The notes: a model not told the origin generated them from the sequence alone. DNA of 16,856 nt from JBBIJH01 sp037446075 (GCA_037446075.1 JBBIJH010000049.1:1-16856), one strand, 5' to 3'. Shown: positions 1 to 7,752, counted from the stretch's first letter. Numbers and translations: made by a program.

Positions 1-269
1 AATACCTCAGGGAGATCGAAGAGATTTGCTGGAGTCTCATCAATCGAGGGGAGGGAGAACTGACATTCGATCGCAACCCATACCGAACCCTGATCGAGAT
101 GTACGATCTCAAAGGCGACTACAGGAGAGAAGCGGAAGTCCTGAAGGCCGTCCAGCGGAGCTATCCGAATGATCCCGATCTCAAGAAGCGAATCGCACAG
201 TTAGAGTCTTTATCTCAAGCAGGGGCCGGAGCCGCCCATAGCGACTCCATCCGAAGGCAATCCAAATAA
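1..269 (+). CDS. C-terminal end of a TPR-like protein (5' truncated by window)
   Basis: An open frame enters from the left edge (first whole codon at base 3) and ends at TAA 267-269, leaving about 88 residues. The visible part is charged and helical, with a TPR-like stretch (NPYRTLIEMYDLKGDYRREA, then AEVLKAVQRSYPNDPDLKKR) that fits one or one and a half helix-turn-helix repeats. The last 20 residues are rich in Ala, Ser and Arg and look disordered. No catalytic motif is visible, so the function of the whole protein cannot be told. Large FCB-group membrane proteins, for instance of the DUF2723 type, often end in such a tail, but that is only a suggestion. It lies 25 bp upstream of the methyltransferase on the same strand and may share its transcript. 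Confidence 0.6.
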   Translation, partial: YLREIEEICWSLINRGEGELTFDRNPYRTLIEMYDLKGDYRREAEVLKAVQRSYPNDPDLKKRIAQLESLSQAGAGAAHSDSIRRQSK

Positions 270-278
270 GCTCTCACT

Positions 279-291
279 AGTTCAATGAACT
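279..291. repeat. 13-bp perfect palindrome in front of the methyltransferase start
   Basis: AGTTCA-A-TGAACT is a perfect inverted repeat with a one-base centre. It ends three bases before the TTG start at 295. As RNA it could form a five-pair stem with an AAT loop over the ribosome-binding region, where no Shine-Dalgarno sequence is visible. As DNA it could be a small operator. A chance palindrome of this size is also possible. Confidence 0.3.
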
Positions 292-294
292 CCG

Positions 295-1083
295 TTGCGG
301 CGGTCCACGAAGATACACTGGGAGAGGTTCTGGGGAACAAAGAAGAATGTTGACGACGTCTATTCGAATGCCGACCGGATTCTGCGGAATCTGTTGGGAG
401 TTGTCGACCTTCAAGGCAAGAGGGTTCTGGAAGTTGGTGCCGGGACGGGGCGCGATAGTTTTGGGCTTGTCAGACACGGGGCAGAGGTCTTCCAGCTCGA
501 TTACTCCGCGGCTTCTCTATCGATCCTCCAGGCCCTTGCCAAACGCGAGGCGATCAAGGTCCATCTCATCCAGGGGGATGCGTTCTTGCTCCCCTTTCCG
601 AATGAAATTTTTGACGTTGTCTTCCACCAGGGGCTCGTCGAGCACTTCGAGAAAGCGGCGGCCGAGAAGCTTCTCGAAGAAAATAGGAGGGTCCTGAAAA
701 AAGGCGGTTTCCTGCTCGTTGACGTCCCACAGCGGTATCATCTCTACACCATCCTCAAACACATCCTCATCTTTTTCGACGCCTGGTTTGCCGGCTGGGA
801 GCGTGAATTCTCTATCGGTGGGCTCCAGCGATTGCTGAGGGCACACGGTTTTCGGATCGTGCATTCGTACGGCGAATGGATGTATCCGAGCCTCTTCTAC
901 AGGATCGTCCGTGAATTGCTGAAAAGTATTGGCGTGAAATTGCCTCTGTATCCGCGATTGATCCGCCCTCTGAGCGAACTGCGGAGAGCAATTCGAGAAA
1001 GATCGTGGCGGTGGAAGATCACGAAGTACACCGCGATCTCCATCGGCGTCGTGGGCCAAAAAGATTCGGCGGCAGGTGTGTAG
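295..1083 (+). CDS. Class I SAM-dependent methyltransferase
   Basis: Predicted cytoplasmic methyltransferase of 262 residues. Motif I (VLEVGAGTG, about residues 44-52) is the SAM-binding glycine loop. An acidic residue follows at the end of strand 2 (QLDYS), then the motif around DVVFHQGLVEHF and the post-motif segment RRVLKKGGFLLVDVP. This is the methyltransferase_11/25 layout. The C-terminal 100 residues are basic and aromatic and may hold the acceptor. The start is taken as TTG 295, because a stop lies just upstream in frame and the homologous-looking sequence begins at HWERFW. An ATG at 285 is in another frame and soon hits a stop. No good ribosome-binding site is visible. The stop overlaps the start of the next glycosyltransferase by one base, so a role in modifying a surface glycan or lipid is likely. 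The acceptor is unknown. Confidence 0.85.
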   Translation: MRRSTKIHWERFWGTKKNVDDVYSNADRILRNLLGVVDLQGKRVLEVGAGTGRDSFGLVRHGAEVFQLDYSAASLSILQALAKREAIKVHLIQGDAFLLPFPNEIFDVVFHQGLVEHFEKAAAEKLLEENRRVLKKGGFLLVDVPQRYHLYTILKHILIFFDAWFAGWEREFSIGGLQRLLRAHGFRIVHSYGEWMYPSLFYRIVRELLKSIGVKLPLYPRLIRPLSELRRAIRERSWRWKITKYTAISIGVVGQKDSAAGV

Positions 1084-2213
1084 TGAAGATTCTTGTTCTA
1101 AACTGGCAAGATATCAAGAATCCGCTTGGCGGAGGAGCGGAAGTACATCTGCATGAGATCTTCTCGCGGATTGCACAGGCAGGCCACGACGTCACTCTCT
1201 TCTGCTCCAGTTTTCCCGGAGCTCCAGCGACGGAGGAAATTGATGGGATCAAGATCATCCGGAAGGGGGGAAGGAACACCTTCAACTTCTGGGTACCGGT
1301 GGAGTATGCGAAAACTTTCCGTCGCGGTGGGTACGACGTCGTAATCGATGACTTGAACAAAATCCCATTCTTCTCTCCGCTTTACGTCAGGAAGCCACTT
1401 GTCGGAGTCGTGCATCATTTCTTTGGCAAGACCGTTTTCCAAGAGACCCACTTCCTTGCTGCACTCTACGTATTTCTTTCTGAAAAGTTTGTTAAGTACT
1501 TTTATCGCCGCGTTCCGTTGTTGGTAGTTTCTGAAAGTACGCGACAAGAGCTTCTGCGCCTCGGATTTCCTGAAGAGAACCTAACAATTGTTCCAAACTG
1601 CATTGATCCGACAGTCTATCGATTGACGGGGATTGAGAAGAGCAGAACCCCTCTCGTTGGCTACTTTGGGCGATTGAAGAAGTACAAGAGCATCGACCAT
1701 CTCCTGTTAGCATTTCAGATCGTTCAAAAGAACTTCCCCGACGCACGTCTCCGTCTGCTCGGCGACGGCGACGACCGGTCGCGGCTGGAGAAGATGGCGA
1801 GAGACTTGGGTTTGCAGGAGAAAGTTGAATTCACTGGATTCGTTGACTCAGAAACGAAAGTCCGATATCTTCAAGAGATGCACCTCATCGTGAACACTTC
1901 TTCGAAGGAAGGCTGGGGCTTGACAGTGATCGAGGCGAATGCTTGCGGGACATGTGTCATCGCGAGCGACGTGCCCGGCCTGCGCGATTCCGTTGTGGAC
2001 GGAGAGACGGGATTGCTATACGAATACGGCAATATCGAGCAGCTTGCAGAAAAGATAATGCTGCTCTTGCGGGACGAGCACCTGAGAAATCGGTTGTCCA
2101 GGAATGCACTCGAATGGTCAAGGAAGTTTCGGTGGGAAGATTCAGCGAGGAAGGCACTTGAGGTTCTGGCGAGGACGATTGCGGAGGTGGAGATGCGAGG
2201 GCCCCGGTTATAG
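1083..2213 (+). CDS. GT4-family glycosyltransferase
   Basis: Retaining GT-B glycosyltransferase of 376 residues, probably acting on the cytoplasmic face of the inner membrane in glycan assembly. The N-terminal half has a typical acceptor-side start (KILVLNWQD, then the glycine-rich GGGAE loop). The C-terminal half is a Glycos_transf_1 domain: VGYFGRLKKYKSIDHLL, LLGDGDD, then the EX7E element in KEGWGLTVIEANACG with the following VPGLRDSVVDGETGLL donor-binding segment. The start is GTG 1083, inside the TAG stop of the methyltransferase (TAGTG), which suggests translational coupling. A longer reading from 1005 would only add methyltransferase-overlapping, unrelated sequence. The donor sugar cannot be read from the sequence. 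Pairing with a methyltransferase suggests O-antigen, capsule or exopolysaccharide work. Confidence 0.9.
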   Translation: MKILVLNWQDIKNPLGGGAEVHLHEIFSRIAQAGHDVTLFCSSFPGAPATEEIDGIKIIRKGGRNTFNFWVPVEYAKTFRRGGYDVVIDDLNKIPFFSPLYVRKPLVGVVHHFFGKTVFQETHFLAALYVFLSEKFVKYFYRRVPLLVVSESTRQELLRLGFPEENLTIVPNCIDPTVYRLTGIEKSRTPLVGYFGRLKKYKSIDHLLLAFQIVQKNFPDARLRLLGDGDDRSRLEKMARDLGLQEKVEFTGFVDSETKVRYLQEMHLIVNTSSKEGWGLTVIEANACGTCVIASDVPGLRDSVVDGETGLLYEYGNIEQLAEKIMLLLRDEHLRNRLSRNALEWSRKFRWEDSARKALEVLARTIAEVEMRGPRL

Positions 2214-2297
2214 AGACGATGAGGGGTTCAGAATGGGCGAAGCACCTTCGGTCCACGAAATCCGTCGCTGGAGGTGCGTCGCGCATTTATCTCTTTA

Positions 2298-3545
2298 CTA
2301 CTTCTGACCGTGCTTTGCCCTCAAGTCAGCGGCCATTTCTTTGATTTCGGCGAGCGATCGCTGCATCTCGCTCCAGCCATACCAGAGGGCATAGTCAGGA
2401 TTGGCGTGGAATGTTCCTTGGAACGTCCGCATGCGATGTTCGAGATGCATGAGGAATAATTTCTGCTCGATCACCGTCGGCGCATCATGGAACGTCAGTA
2501 GATCGGGGAAGGCATAGGCGTAGCTCTTTGGCTTCTGCAGGATGCCGTCCTTGTACAAGTCGGCAACGATGCGGATGGCCTGTGCTAAGAGTCTGTCGGC
2601 TTCCTTAATCATCTGATCGCCTTTCTCCAGTTCTGCCTTCGCGAAGTTCGCGGAGTGGCACTGGTTGCAAGTCCTCAGCATCTTGTCCCGTTCTTTCTGC
2701 CAATCCTCTTGAGTCAATCGCGCAACGTCGGCGGCCTTCACAACGTCGAGTCGGGGGGTTGGATTGCCCGTGGGATCGAGGACGCCCAAGCCTTGTAGGA
2801 TTGTGGTCTGGTCTGCCGCCCATAGTTTGTCGTCGGGAAGTGGCAGACGTACAGCAAGGAATCCCCAGCCGGTTCGCACCGCATGACTACCCTCCTGCAT
2901 GTGGCACGTATGACAGGTCGGGGCTGCCACAGCCTCGGGCAGAGTTTTGTTCTGCTTTAAGAGATACCGCACCCCATGTTTTGAACCCGAATACATCTCC
3001 CATTGTGGGTGGTCGAAGCCCATGTGGCAGGTTTGGCAAGCTTGCGGCTGCCTCGCTTCCTGGTTCGAGAATGTGTGCCGGGTGTGGCAGGCGTCGCACG
3101 AAGCGACTCCGAAGCCGGAACCTGATTTTTTCAGCTCCTGGATTTCCGCTTCGGTCTTTAGCCCGATCTTGTGACAACCGCCGCAGCCCTTCATTCCTTC
3201 TATCAGCGCCATCGGTTGCCAGTGTGCGGTGGGCATTGCCTTCATCGCTGCCCATGCTTTGGAGTGCTTCCCGGCGTTGAATTGATTCACCTGCGTCTCG
3301 TGGCATGTCGCGCAGGTCTCGGGAGTGGGGATCAGTGCCTTGGCGACATCTGCCGGGGACTTATGTTGATCGCCATGGCATGTCGCACAGTCCACATCAT
3401 TTTGACTATGCTTGCTGAGTTGCCAGTCTGAGACAATGTTGGGTGTTGTTCTCTTGTGGCAGTTCACGCACTGCTGGGCGTGGGCAAGCTGGATGAAGAC
3501 CGCCTCGCCTAAGAAAAGTAGGACGCCAAGAAACAGCCCTTTCAT
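2298..3545 (-). CDS. Periplasmic octahaem cytochrome c, hydroxylamine-oxidoreductase (HAO)-like
   Basis: A 415-residue exported cytochrome. Residues 1-23 form a signal peptide ending in AHA. Eight CXXCH haem sites follow: CVNCH (26), CATCH (53), CATCH (78), CGGCH (121), CDACH (150), CQTCH (170), CHTCH (211) and CNQCH (293), numbered at the first Cys. Spacing and the segment MGFDHPQWEMYSGSKHG after haem 6 match the HAO/octahaem family, in which haem 4 is the catalytic site. The C-terminal third is helical with no membrane anchor and contains FHANPDYALWYGW (Tyr385, Tyr389), a region where HAOs can carry the tyrosine that crosslinks to the P460 haem. Family members oxidise hydroxylamine or hydrazine, or reduce nitrite or hydroxylamine. 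The direction cannot be settled here. ATG 3545 is chosen because AAAGGGG lies just upstream. In-frame ATGs at 3575 and 3623 would precede the signal peptide. No quinol dehydrogenase or other haem protein is adjacent. Confidence 0.9.
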   Translation of the reverse strand: MKGLFLGVLLFLGEAVFIQLAHAQQCVNCHKRTTPNIVSDWQLSKHSQNDVDCATCHGDQHKSPADVAKALIPTPETCATCHETQVNQFNAGKHSKAWAAMKAMPTAHWQPMALIEGMKGCGGCHKIGLKTEAEIQELKKSGSGFGVASCDACHTRHTFSNQEARQPQACQTCHMGFDHPQWEMYSGSKHGVRYLLKQNKTLPEAVAAPTCHTCHMQEGSHAVRTGWGFLAVRLPLPDDKLWAADQTTILQGLGVLDPTGNPTPRLDVVKAADVARLTQEDWQKERDKMLRTCNQCHSANFAKAELEKGDQMIKEADRLLAQAIRIVADLYKDGILQKPKSYAYAFPDLLTFHDAPTVIEQKLFLMHLEHRMRTFQGTFHANPDYALWYGWSEMQRSLAEIKEMAADLRAKHGQK

Positions 3546-4266
3546 AACTACCCCTTTCTTGGTTTGTGATGACATAGATCGCGCATAACGTGTGCGCAAA
3601 CCGCGCCTTCCTCTTTGGAGCATATCAACAATTCAGCCTTTGGTTTGCGATGCGGGATGGAACGAGCAAAACCTTTCCTTATCACGGTAGAGAAGCGTCG
3701 TGGTGCGGCGTCTTAGGCCAAGTGCCAAACGGATGCTATTGAGCTCCGTTCTGTTGATAGAGAATGCCCGGGTAGCGGCCACCGGCAATCCTTATTGAGA
3801 TCCTTTGAAAACTGCTTTCCAACTCGCCCCAGCGATCTGATCCTCTGTTGAACTTACCCCTAAGAAATTGGTGAAACAGCTACGGGGGGAATGTCTGACA
3901 GTCAAGAAGTTTGACTTTGCGACTCCGCCCGAATAGAGCTCTCGGAATCTGGATTTATCCCCCATCCATAGCAGAACGGACGCATCGGGTTTCTTTGCGT
4001 TGTAGCATAGCGCGACCTAACGGACCAACCATCATCACCAATGTTTCTTTGATTCTAGCCGATCCCGAGCACGATTCTAACCACTGAGATTTGTTGGCAA
4101 GTCATGCATTACCGTCGACTCAAGCAGAAGCCTTCGTCTCAGCGAGTCGAGCTGTGGATCAAGCGTATCTCGCTTGAACGGGATTGTCCCAGCCCCTTCC
4201 AAACGTTCGATTCATTGAATGGCGAGAAACCCGGCAAAACATGGAGGAGTTCCTTGCAGGAATTCA
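3546..4266. other. Gap of about 720 bp without a credible gene
   Basis: Between the starts of the cytochrome reading left and the end of the LOG gene there is no open frame with a recognisable protein. It contains the GGTTTGYG repeats near 3559-3652, a six-pair inverted repeat AGTCAA-GAAGT-TTGACT (3900-3916), the palindrome AGAGCTCT (3935-3942) flanked by CCGA and TCGG, and a near-perfect direct repeat GATTCTAGCC/GATTCTAACC (4051-4060, 4073-4082) spaced 22 bp, about two helical turns. Stops are frequent in all frames. It may be regulatory DNA, an untranslated RNA or a decayed gene. Confidence 0.6.
3559..3652 (-). promoter_or_regulatory. Three copies of a GGTTTGYG element upstream of the octahaem cytochrome gene
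   Basis: TTGGTTTGTGATG (3559-3571) and TTGGTTTGCGATG (3640-3652) match at 12 of 13 bases in the same orientation, 81 bp apart. An inverted copy of the core, CGCAAACC, lies between them at 3595-3602. On the cytochrome coding strand the repeated unit reads CATCRCAAACCAA. The nearest copy ends only 13 bases before ATG 3545, so a protein bound there could block transcription or lie over the leader. No convincing -10/-35 pair is visible in this segment. A regulator-binding array is inferred, not shown. Confidence 0.4.
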
Positions 4267-4821
4267 TCACACTCTGGGTAAACTTGTCATCCCAAGCTCG
4301 CATTTCAGGCACTCCACACACTCTTCCGGAGTGCCAACGATCGTAAGGGGCTCCGATGGCTTCGCAAACCCAGGAGCGCCAGGCTCCCTCTCCACAGTTT
4401 CAATGGTCCGCCTCCAGAAGTCGCCAAGGACAACGATCGGCTTTCGGGGCATGACTTGCTTCCGGGCGAGCTCCCAGACCGCGGCAAGCTCGAGCAGCGT
4501 CCCAGTTCCGCCAGGCAGAACAACGTAGGCCTCGCCAAGCTCGATGAGCTTCAAGAGCCTATCGACAAGGGTCTTGACGACGATGTTCCTGTCGATCCAG
4601 GGATTGGGTTGAGTACTGACGAAGTCCATTGTCACGCCGATGGTTTTTCCTCCGGCTTCCTTTGCTCCTCGCGCCGTCGCTTCCATTGCACCCCCGTATC
4701 CGCCGTTGCAGATTGTAAAGCCCGCGGAAGCTAGAAGCCCACCAAGCTTCCAAGCAATGCCGTATTCTTCGCTCCCCGGCTGGAGACCAGAACTCCCAAA
4801 AATCACAATAACTTTTTCCAT
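4267..4821 (-). CDS. LOG/SLOG-family Rossmann-fold protein (lysine decarboxylase-like fold)
   Basis: A 184-residue cytoplasmic protein of the LOG superfamily. It shows the first strand and nucleotide loop (VIVIFGSSG, residues 4-12), the GGYGGAMEA motif (about 40-48) and the signature PGGTGTLLE (103-111) with the catalytic-type glutamate at its end. Characterised LOG proteins are phosphoribohydrolases that remove ribose-5-phosphate from nucleotide monophosphates such as cytokinin riboside monophosphates. Other SLOG members act as nucleotide sensors. The bacterial substrate here is not known. ATG 4821 is preferred over the in-frame ATG at 4857, which would place a non-conserved leader inside the receptor gene. 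It begins 7 bp after the stop of the TonB-dependent receptor on the same strand, so the two are probably co-transcribed. Confidence 0.85.
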   Translation of the reverse strand: MEKVIVIFGSSGLQPGSEEYGIAWKLGGLLASAGFTICNGGYGGAMEATARGAKEAGGKTIGVTMDFVSTQPNPWIDRNIVVKTLVDRLLKLIELGEAYVVLPGGTGTLLELAAVWELARKQVMPRKPIVVLGDFWRRTIETVEREPGAPGFAKPSEPLTIVGTPEECVECLKCELGMTSLPRV

Positions 4822-4828
4822 AGGCAGA

Positions 4829-6811
4829 TTAGTCGACGAACTCCCACTCCAGTCCAAATCGAACTTTTCGGTCTTGGATGGGAAAGTACGGTGTAAGCAT
4901 CGCGCGCTCGTCCGTCAGGTTTTCCAACAAAACATGCAGGTAGGCCTTTCCAACCTTCCCAACTAGGAACAGGTCTGTGCTTCCATGTTGATCCAGTGGC
5001 TCACCCCCATTCTCGACATAAAGCATTGACTCTGGATTAAATTGCTCGCCATAATTCCGTGTGAAGAATTTTCCCCTCAAGCCAACTTTCAGATCCAGGT
5101 GATTCGCGAACAATGGAATTCGAACACTGATCTCTCCTGCTGTGAAAAGCCTCGGGTAGATCTCTTTTCCCAGTTGGCCACGATGATGGCTCAGGTACGT
5201 GAGCGTTCCTTCGGCTGAGAATTTCCACCAATAAAGTCTCATGTTGAGATCTGTTCCACGGAGAGTTTCCTCAGGGATGTTCTTGATCGTTGCAGATTGG
5301 AAAACCTCATTTGTCACTCGCGGCTCCACCACGATGCGATCATGAATGTCCCGTCGGAAGAATGTGAAACGGAGAACAAGTAATTCACGATGCTGGAAGA
5401 TGAGCCCGGCTTCAACCAGTCGATGCCTCTCTTTGTTTAAAGGTCGCAAACGGTCAACGCCTCCACCGATCCAATACAGCTCTTGAATTGAAGGCACTCG
5501 GCTGGAATGCGAATAACCCCCGTAGGCGGACAGGAAAGTAAGAAAGCGTAGTTTCGCATCGGCACCGTAGGAGAAGAAACCTTCCCCTCGGAGACGATCG
5601 TATCTGCCGAAAATAGCTCCCCGAAGTGCCCCAACCCATTTTTCTGCCAGGCCGATCACGTTGCCATGTCTCTCGTGCCGAAAGCCGACGTTGGGACTGG
5701 CGGAGATTCTGCGTTCCTGCAGCTCGGCTCCAACGTGAATGTCGCTTCCTTCAGTCACGAGTCGTTGAGCTGCCTTCACCCCATACCACTCACTCTGGTG
5801 GTCCGACTGCGTGAGAATGCCGTTGGGATTTGGTCTGTTTTCCTCGTCGCGATACTGGCGCAGGTTGTTCGAGTAGTAGACCGTAACACTCCAGACGGAA
5901 GGTGAGTCAGAGGAAGGCAGCAATCCGACTGTTGCAGTGAGGTCGTGTCGGCGCATTTTCTCGTAGGAATCCGTGTTCCTCACCCTTGCCAAGAGTTCGT
6001 CGAATACATAAGCCGAAGGCGTCTGCTCAACATCGACTCCACCGTTCAGGCCGACCTGGGTTCCGTTGTAGGTTTCGGAGATGGCCAGGTTCATCCGTTT
6101 TGAGATGAGATATCGGAGTTTGACACGCACGTTCCATGCATCGTAGTCGGTGTTCCGGAATCTTCCGTCCAGAGTGCTTCGGTGAAAAGCAGCAGCGAGA
6201 TTGAACCTGCGCGATAGGTTTTGGCTGAAGATCCCATCGGTGGAGAGGAGTGAGTAGCCGCCTTCGCTATAATGAATTCTAGAGTAAGGTCTGTCTGAAT
6301 CGAAATCTTCCGTGATGATGTTTACCGCTCCACCGGTACCACTCAGCCCATAGAGGAAAGACCTCGTTCCAGTTTCGTACTCGATTCTTTCCACGCCGGA
6401 CACTGGAAGGAAATTGAGCGTGGCGACGCCGGTGAGGAGCTCATTTACTTCTCTTCCGTCCACGAGAAATGAGATATGACGCCATCCAAGCCCACGAATC
6501 GTAGCCTGGCTCGGTTGTCCGACGCTACCGAGATCGCGAATGAAGGCTCCCGGAATCTGCCACAAAACGTCACTCAATCCGCTATAGTCTCCCCAGCGGA
6601 TGCTGGTTCGATCAATCTTCTGCAGAGAATCCCGAGCATATAGAAATCTCCCTGCCGGCTCAAATTCAAATTCTTTGATCACTGTGACGGTATCTGGCTT
6701 CGGTGAAACTTTTGCAGAATCAGCAGGAGGGCGGCTGGTTTGAGTGAACATCGATGCAGCGAGATTGAGATGGAGAAAAAGCAGCGGAAGAAATCTTTGA
6801 CTGGAGATCAA
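4829..6811 (-). CDS. TonB-dependent outer-membrane receptor
   Basis: A 660-residue receptor. A hydrophobic signal peptide covers about residues 1-23 (RFLPLLFLHLNLAAS). A TonB-box-like segment DTVTV lies near 40-44. The plug domain runs from about 65 to 170, with the typical QATIRGLGWRHISFLVDGR, VERIEYETGTRSFLYG and GTGGAVNIIT elements. The remainder is a beta-barrel rich in alternating aromatics, ending in the strand VRFGLEWEFVD. There is no N-terminal carboxypeptidase-like domain, so it is not a SusC-type glycan receptor. Family members import siderophores, vitamin B12, haem or other scarce ligands with energy from TonB-ExbBD. Nothing here identifies the ligand. The start is TTG 6811, as no ATG precedes the signal peptide in frame. 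A candidate promoter lies at 6860-6888. The LOG gene follows after 7 bp. Confidence 0.88.
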   Translation of the reverse strand: MISSQRFLPLLFLHLNLAASMFTQTSRPPADSAKVSPKPDTVTVIKEFEFEPAGRFLYARDSLQKIDRTSIRWGDYSGLSDVLWQIPGAFIRDLGSVGQPSQATIRGLGWRHISFLVDGREVNELLTGVATLNFLPVSGVERIEYETGTRSFLYGLSGTGGAVNIITEDFDSDRPYSRIHYSEGGYSLLSTDGIFSQNLSRRFNLAAAFHRSTLDGRFRNTDYDAWNVRVKLRYLISKRMNLAISETYNGTQVGLNGGVDVEQTPSAYVFDELLARVRNTDSYEKMRRHDLTATVGLLPSSDSPSVWSVTVYYSNNLRQYRDEENRPNPNGILTQSDHQSEWYGVKAAQRLVTEGSDIHVGAELQERRISASPNVGFRHERHGNVIGLAEKWVGALRGAIFGRYDRLRGEGFFSYGADAKLRFLTFLSAYGGYSHSSRVPSIQELYWIGGGVDRLRPLNKERHRLVEAGLIFQHRELLVLRFTFFRRDIHDRIVVEPRVTNEVFQSATIKNIPEETLRGTDLNMRLYWWKFSAEGTLTYLSHHRGQLGKEIYPRLFTAGEISVRIPLFANHLDLKVGLRGKFFTRNYGEQFNPESMLYVENGGEPLDQHGSTDLFLVGKVGKAYLHVLLENLTDERAMLTPYFPIQDRKVRFGLEWEFVD

Positions 6812-6859
6812 AGCGCTCGGGAACGATCTACTGTGATGAACACCGGAAATTCTGGTGGC

Positions 6860-6888
6860 AATATAGCCAGAGTGTCAAAAAGATGCAA
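6860..6888 (-). promoter_or_regulatory. Candidate sigma70-type promoter for the TonB-dependent receptor
   Basis: On the minus strand TTGCAT (6888-6883), a 17-base spacer and TATATT (6865-6860) form a plausible -35/-10 pair. The -10 matches five of six consensus bases and the -35 only three. Initiation would fall near 6853, giving a leader of about 40 bases before TTG 6811. It lies in the 92-bp gap behind ispE, so the receptor could be expressed independently of ispE. Confidence 0.4.
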
Positions 6889-6903
6889 GGAATGTTCGGG
6901 GCC

Positions 6904-7752
6904 TCAAAAGGTAATTTGAGAATGCGGTTCCATTACAAAGACCGGAAGGTTTTCTCCAATGTTCTCGGCCAGTTCCTTTGCATCTCCTTCCACCTTGAAT
7001 AACCCATACACCGCCGACCCGCTGCCTGACATCTGGGCAAAGTCGGCTCCACCGGCATAGAGGGCGTCTTTGGCGCGCCTCACGGCCTCATGAGCACGAA
7101 AGACGATGCTCTCAAAATCGTTCCTGAGTTTGTCAACCCAGATCTGCGGTTCATTCACGTGATCAATCAAGAAGCGTTTCAGATCCAACTTCTTTGAGTT
7201 CTCCTCCGGGCGCCACTGCTCGTACGCCCATCGTGTCGAGATACGAATGTTTGGATAGACAATCACAATCCAATAGGGTAAGGAGAAATCGAAGTATTCA
7301 AGATCGTCTCCCCGACCCCGGGCAAGAGCGGTCCCCGATCGGAGAAAATAGGGTACATCGGAGCCCAACGAAGCCGCTATCTCACTCAGGGGCTCATCGT
7401 TCAGATTGATGTTCCAGAACTTCGGCAGTTCTCGAAGTACGCACGCCGCGTCGCTGCTACCGCCTCCGAGACCTGCCCCAATGGGGATTCTCTTGTCGAT
7501 CAAAATTCGAACTCCTCGGTTGATCTTTGCTTGACGGCGAACTGCCTCAGCCGCACGCCAACAGAGATTCGATTCACCTACCGGAAGAAGCGGGTCGGTT
7601 GATTCAACAACCACGTCCCGTTCTTCCTCTCTGAATTCAATCGTATCGTAAATGTCGATGGGATAAAGTACGGTCTCGATCTCATGGTACCCATCCTCTC
7701 GTCTTCGGAGGATTTGGAGACCAAGATTGATTTTCGCGTGAGCCCTTGGCAC
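6904..7752 (-). CDS. ispE: 4-diphosphocytidyl-2-C-methyl-D-erythritol kinase
   Basis: Phosphorylates the 2-hydroxyl of CDP-methylerythritol with ATP, the fourth step of the MEP route to isoprenoids, in the cytoplasm. The 282-residue protein is a GHMP kinase of usual length. It has the N-terminal AHAKINLGL motif (Lys7), DGYHEIETV, the ATP-binding loop PIGAGLGGGSSDAA (90-103), LGSDVPYFL with catalytic Asp132, and the C-terminal MSGSGSAVYGLF motif. GTG 7752 is the only acceptable start close to the conserved N-terminus. A purine-rich GAGAAAGA lies about 9 bases upstream. It is divergent from kdsA, with 148 bp between the two starts, and is followed on its own strand by the TonB receptor after 92 bp. 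A functional link with the receptor is doubtful. Confidence 0.95.
   Translation of the reverse strand: MPRAHAKINLGLQILRRREDGYHEIETVLYPIDIYDTIEFREEERDVVVESTDPLLPVGESNLCWRAAEAVRRQAKINRGVRILIDKRIPIGAGLGGGSSDAACVLRELPKFWNINLNDEPLSEIAASLGSDVPYFLRSGTALARGRGDDLEYFDFSLPYWIVIVYPNIRISTRWAYEQWRPEENSKKLDLKRFLIDHVNEPQIWVDKLRNDFESIVFRAHEAVRRAKDALYAGGADFAQMSGSGSAVYGLFKVEGDAKELAENIGENLPVFVMEPHSQITF

Noticed and set aside
517..1059. 180-residue open frame antisense to the methyltransferase
   Set aside because: No family motif, while the plus strand has clear SAM-binding motifs.
2238..2277. Hairpins CGAAG-CAC-CTTCG and GCACCT...AGGTGC between the convergent genes, considered as a terminator
   Set aside because: Stems are short and no T-run follows in either direction, so a rho-independent terminator is not supported.
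3700..3727. Minus-strand TTGGCACTTGGCC resembling a sigma54 -24 box
   Set aside because: The required GC at the -12 spacing is absent.
4060..4095. Minus-strand CTCAGTGGTTAGAATCGTGC resembling a tRNA D-arm
   Set aside because: No pairing acceptor stem, no anticodon stem and no GGTTCGAATCC-type T-arm follow, so it is not a tRNA.
4104..4346. 80-residue plus-strand frame at the end of the long gap
   Set aside because: It overlaps the 3' end of the LOG gene antisense, has no ribosome-binding site and no motif.
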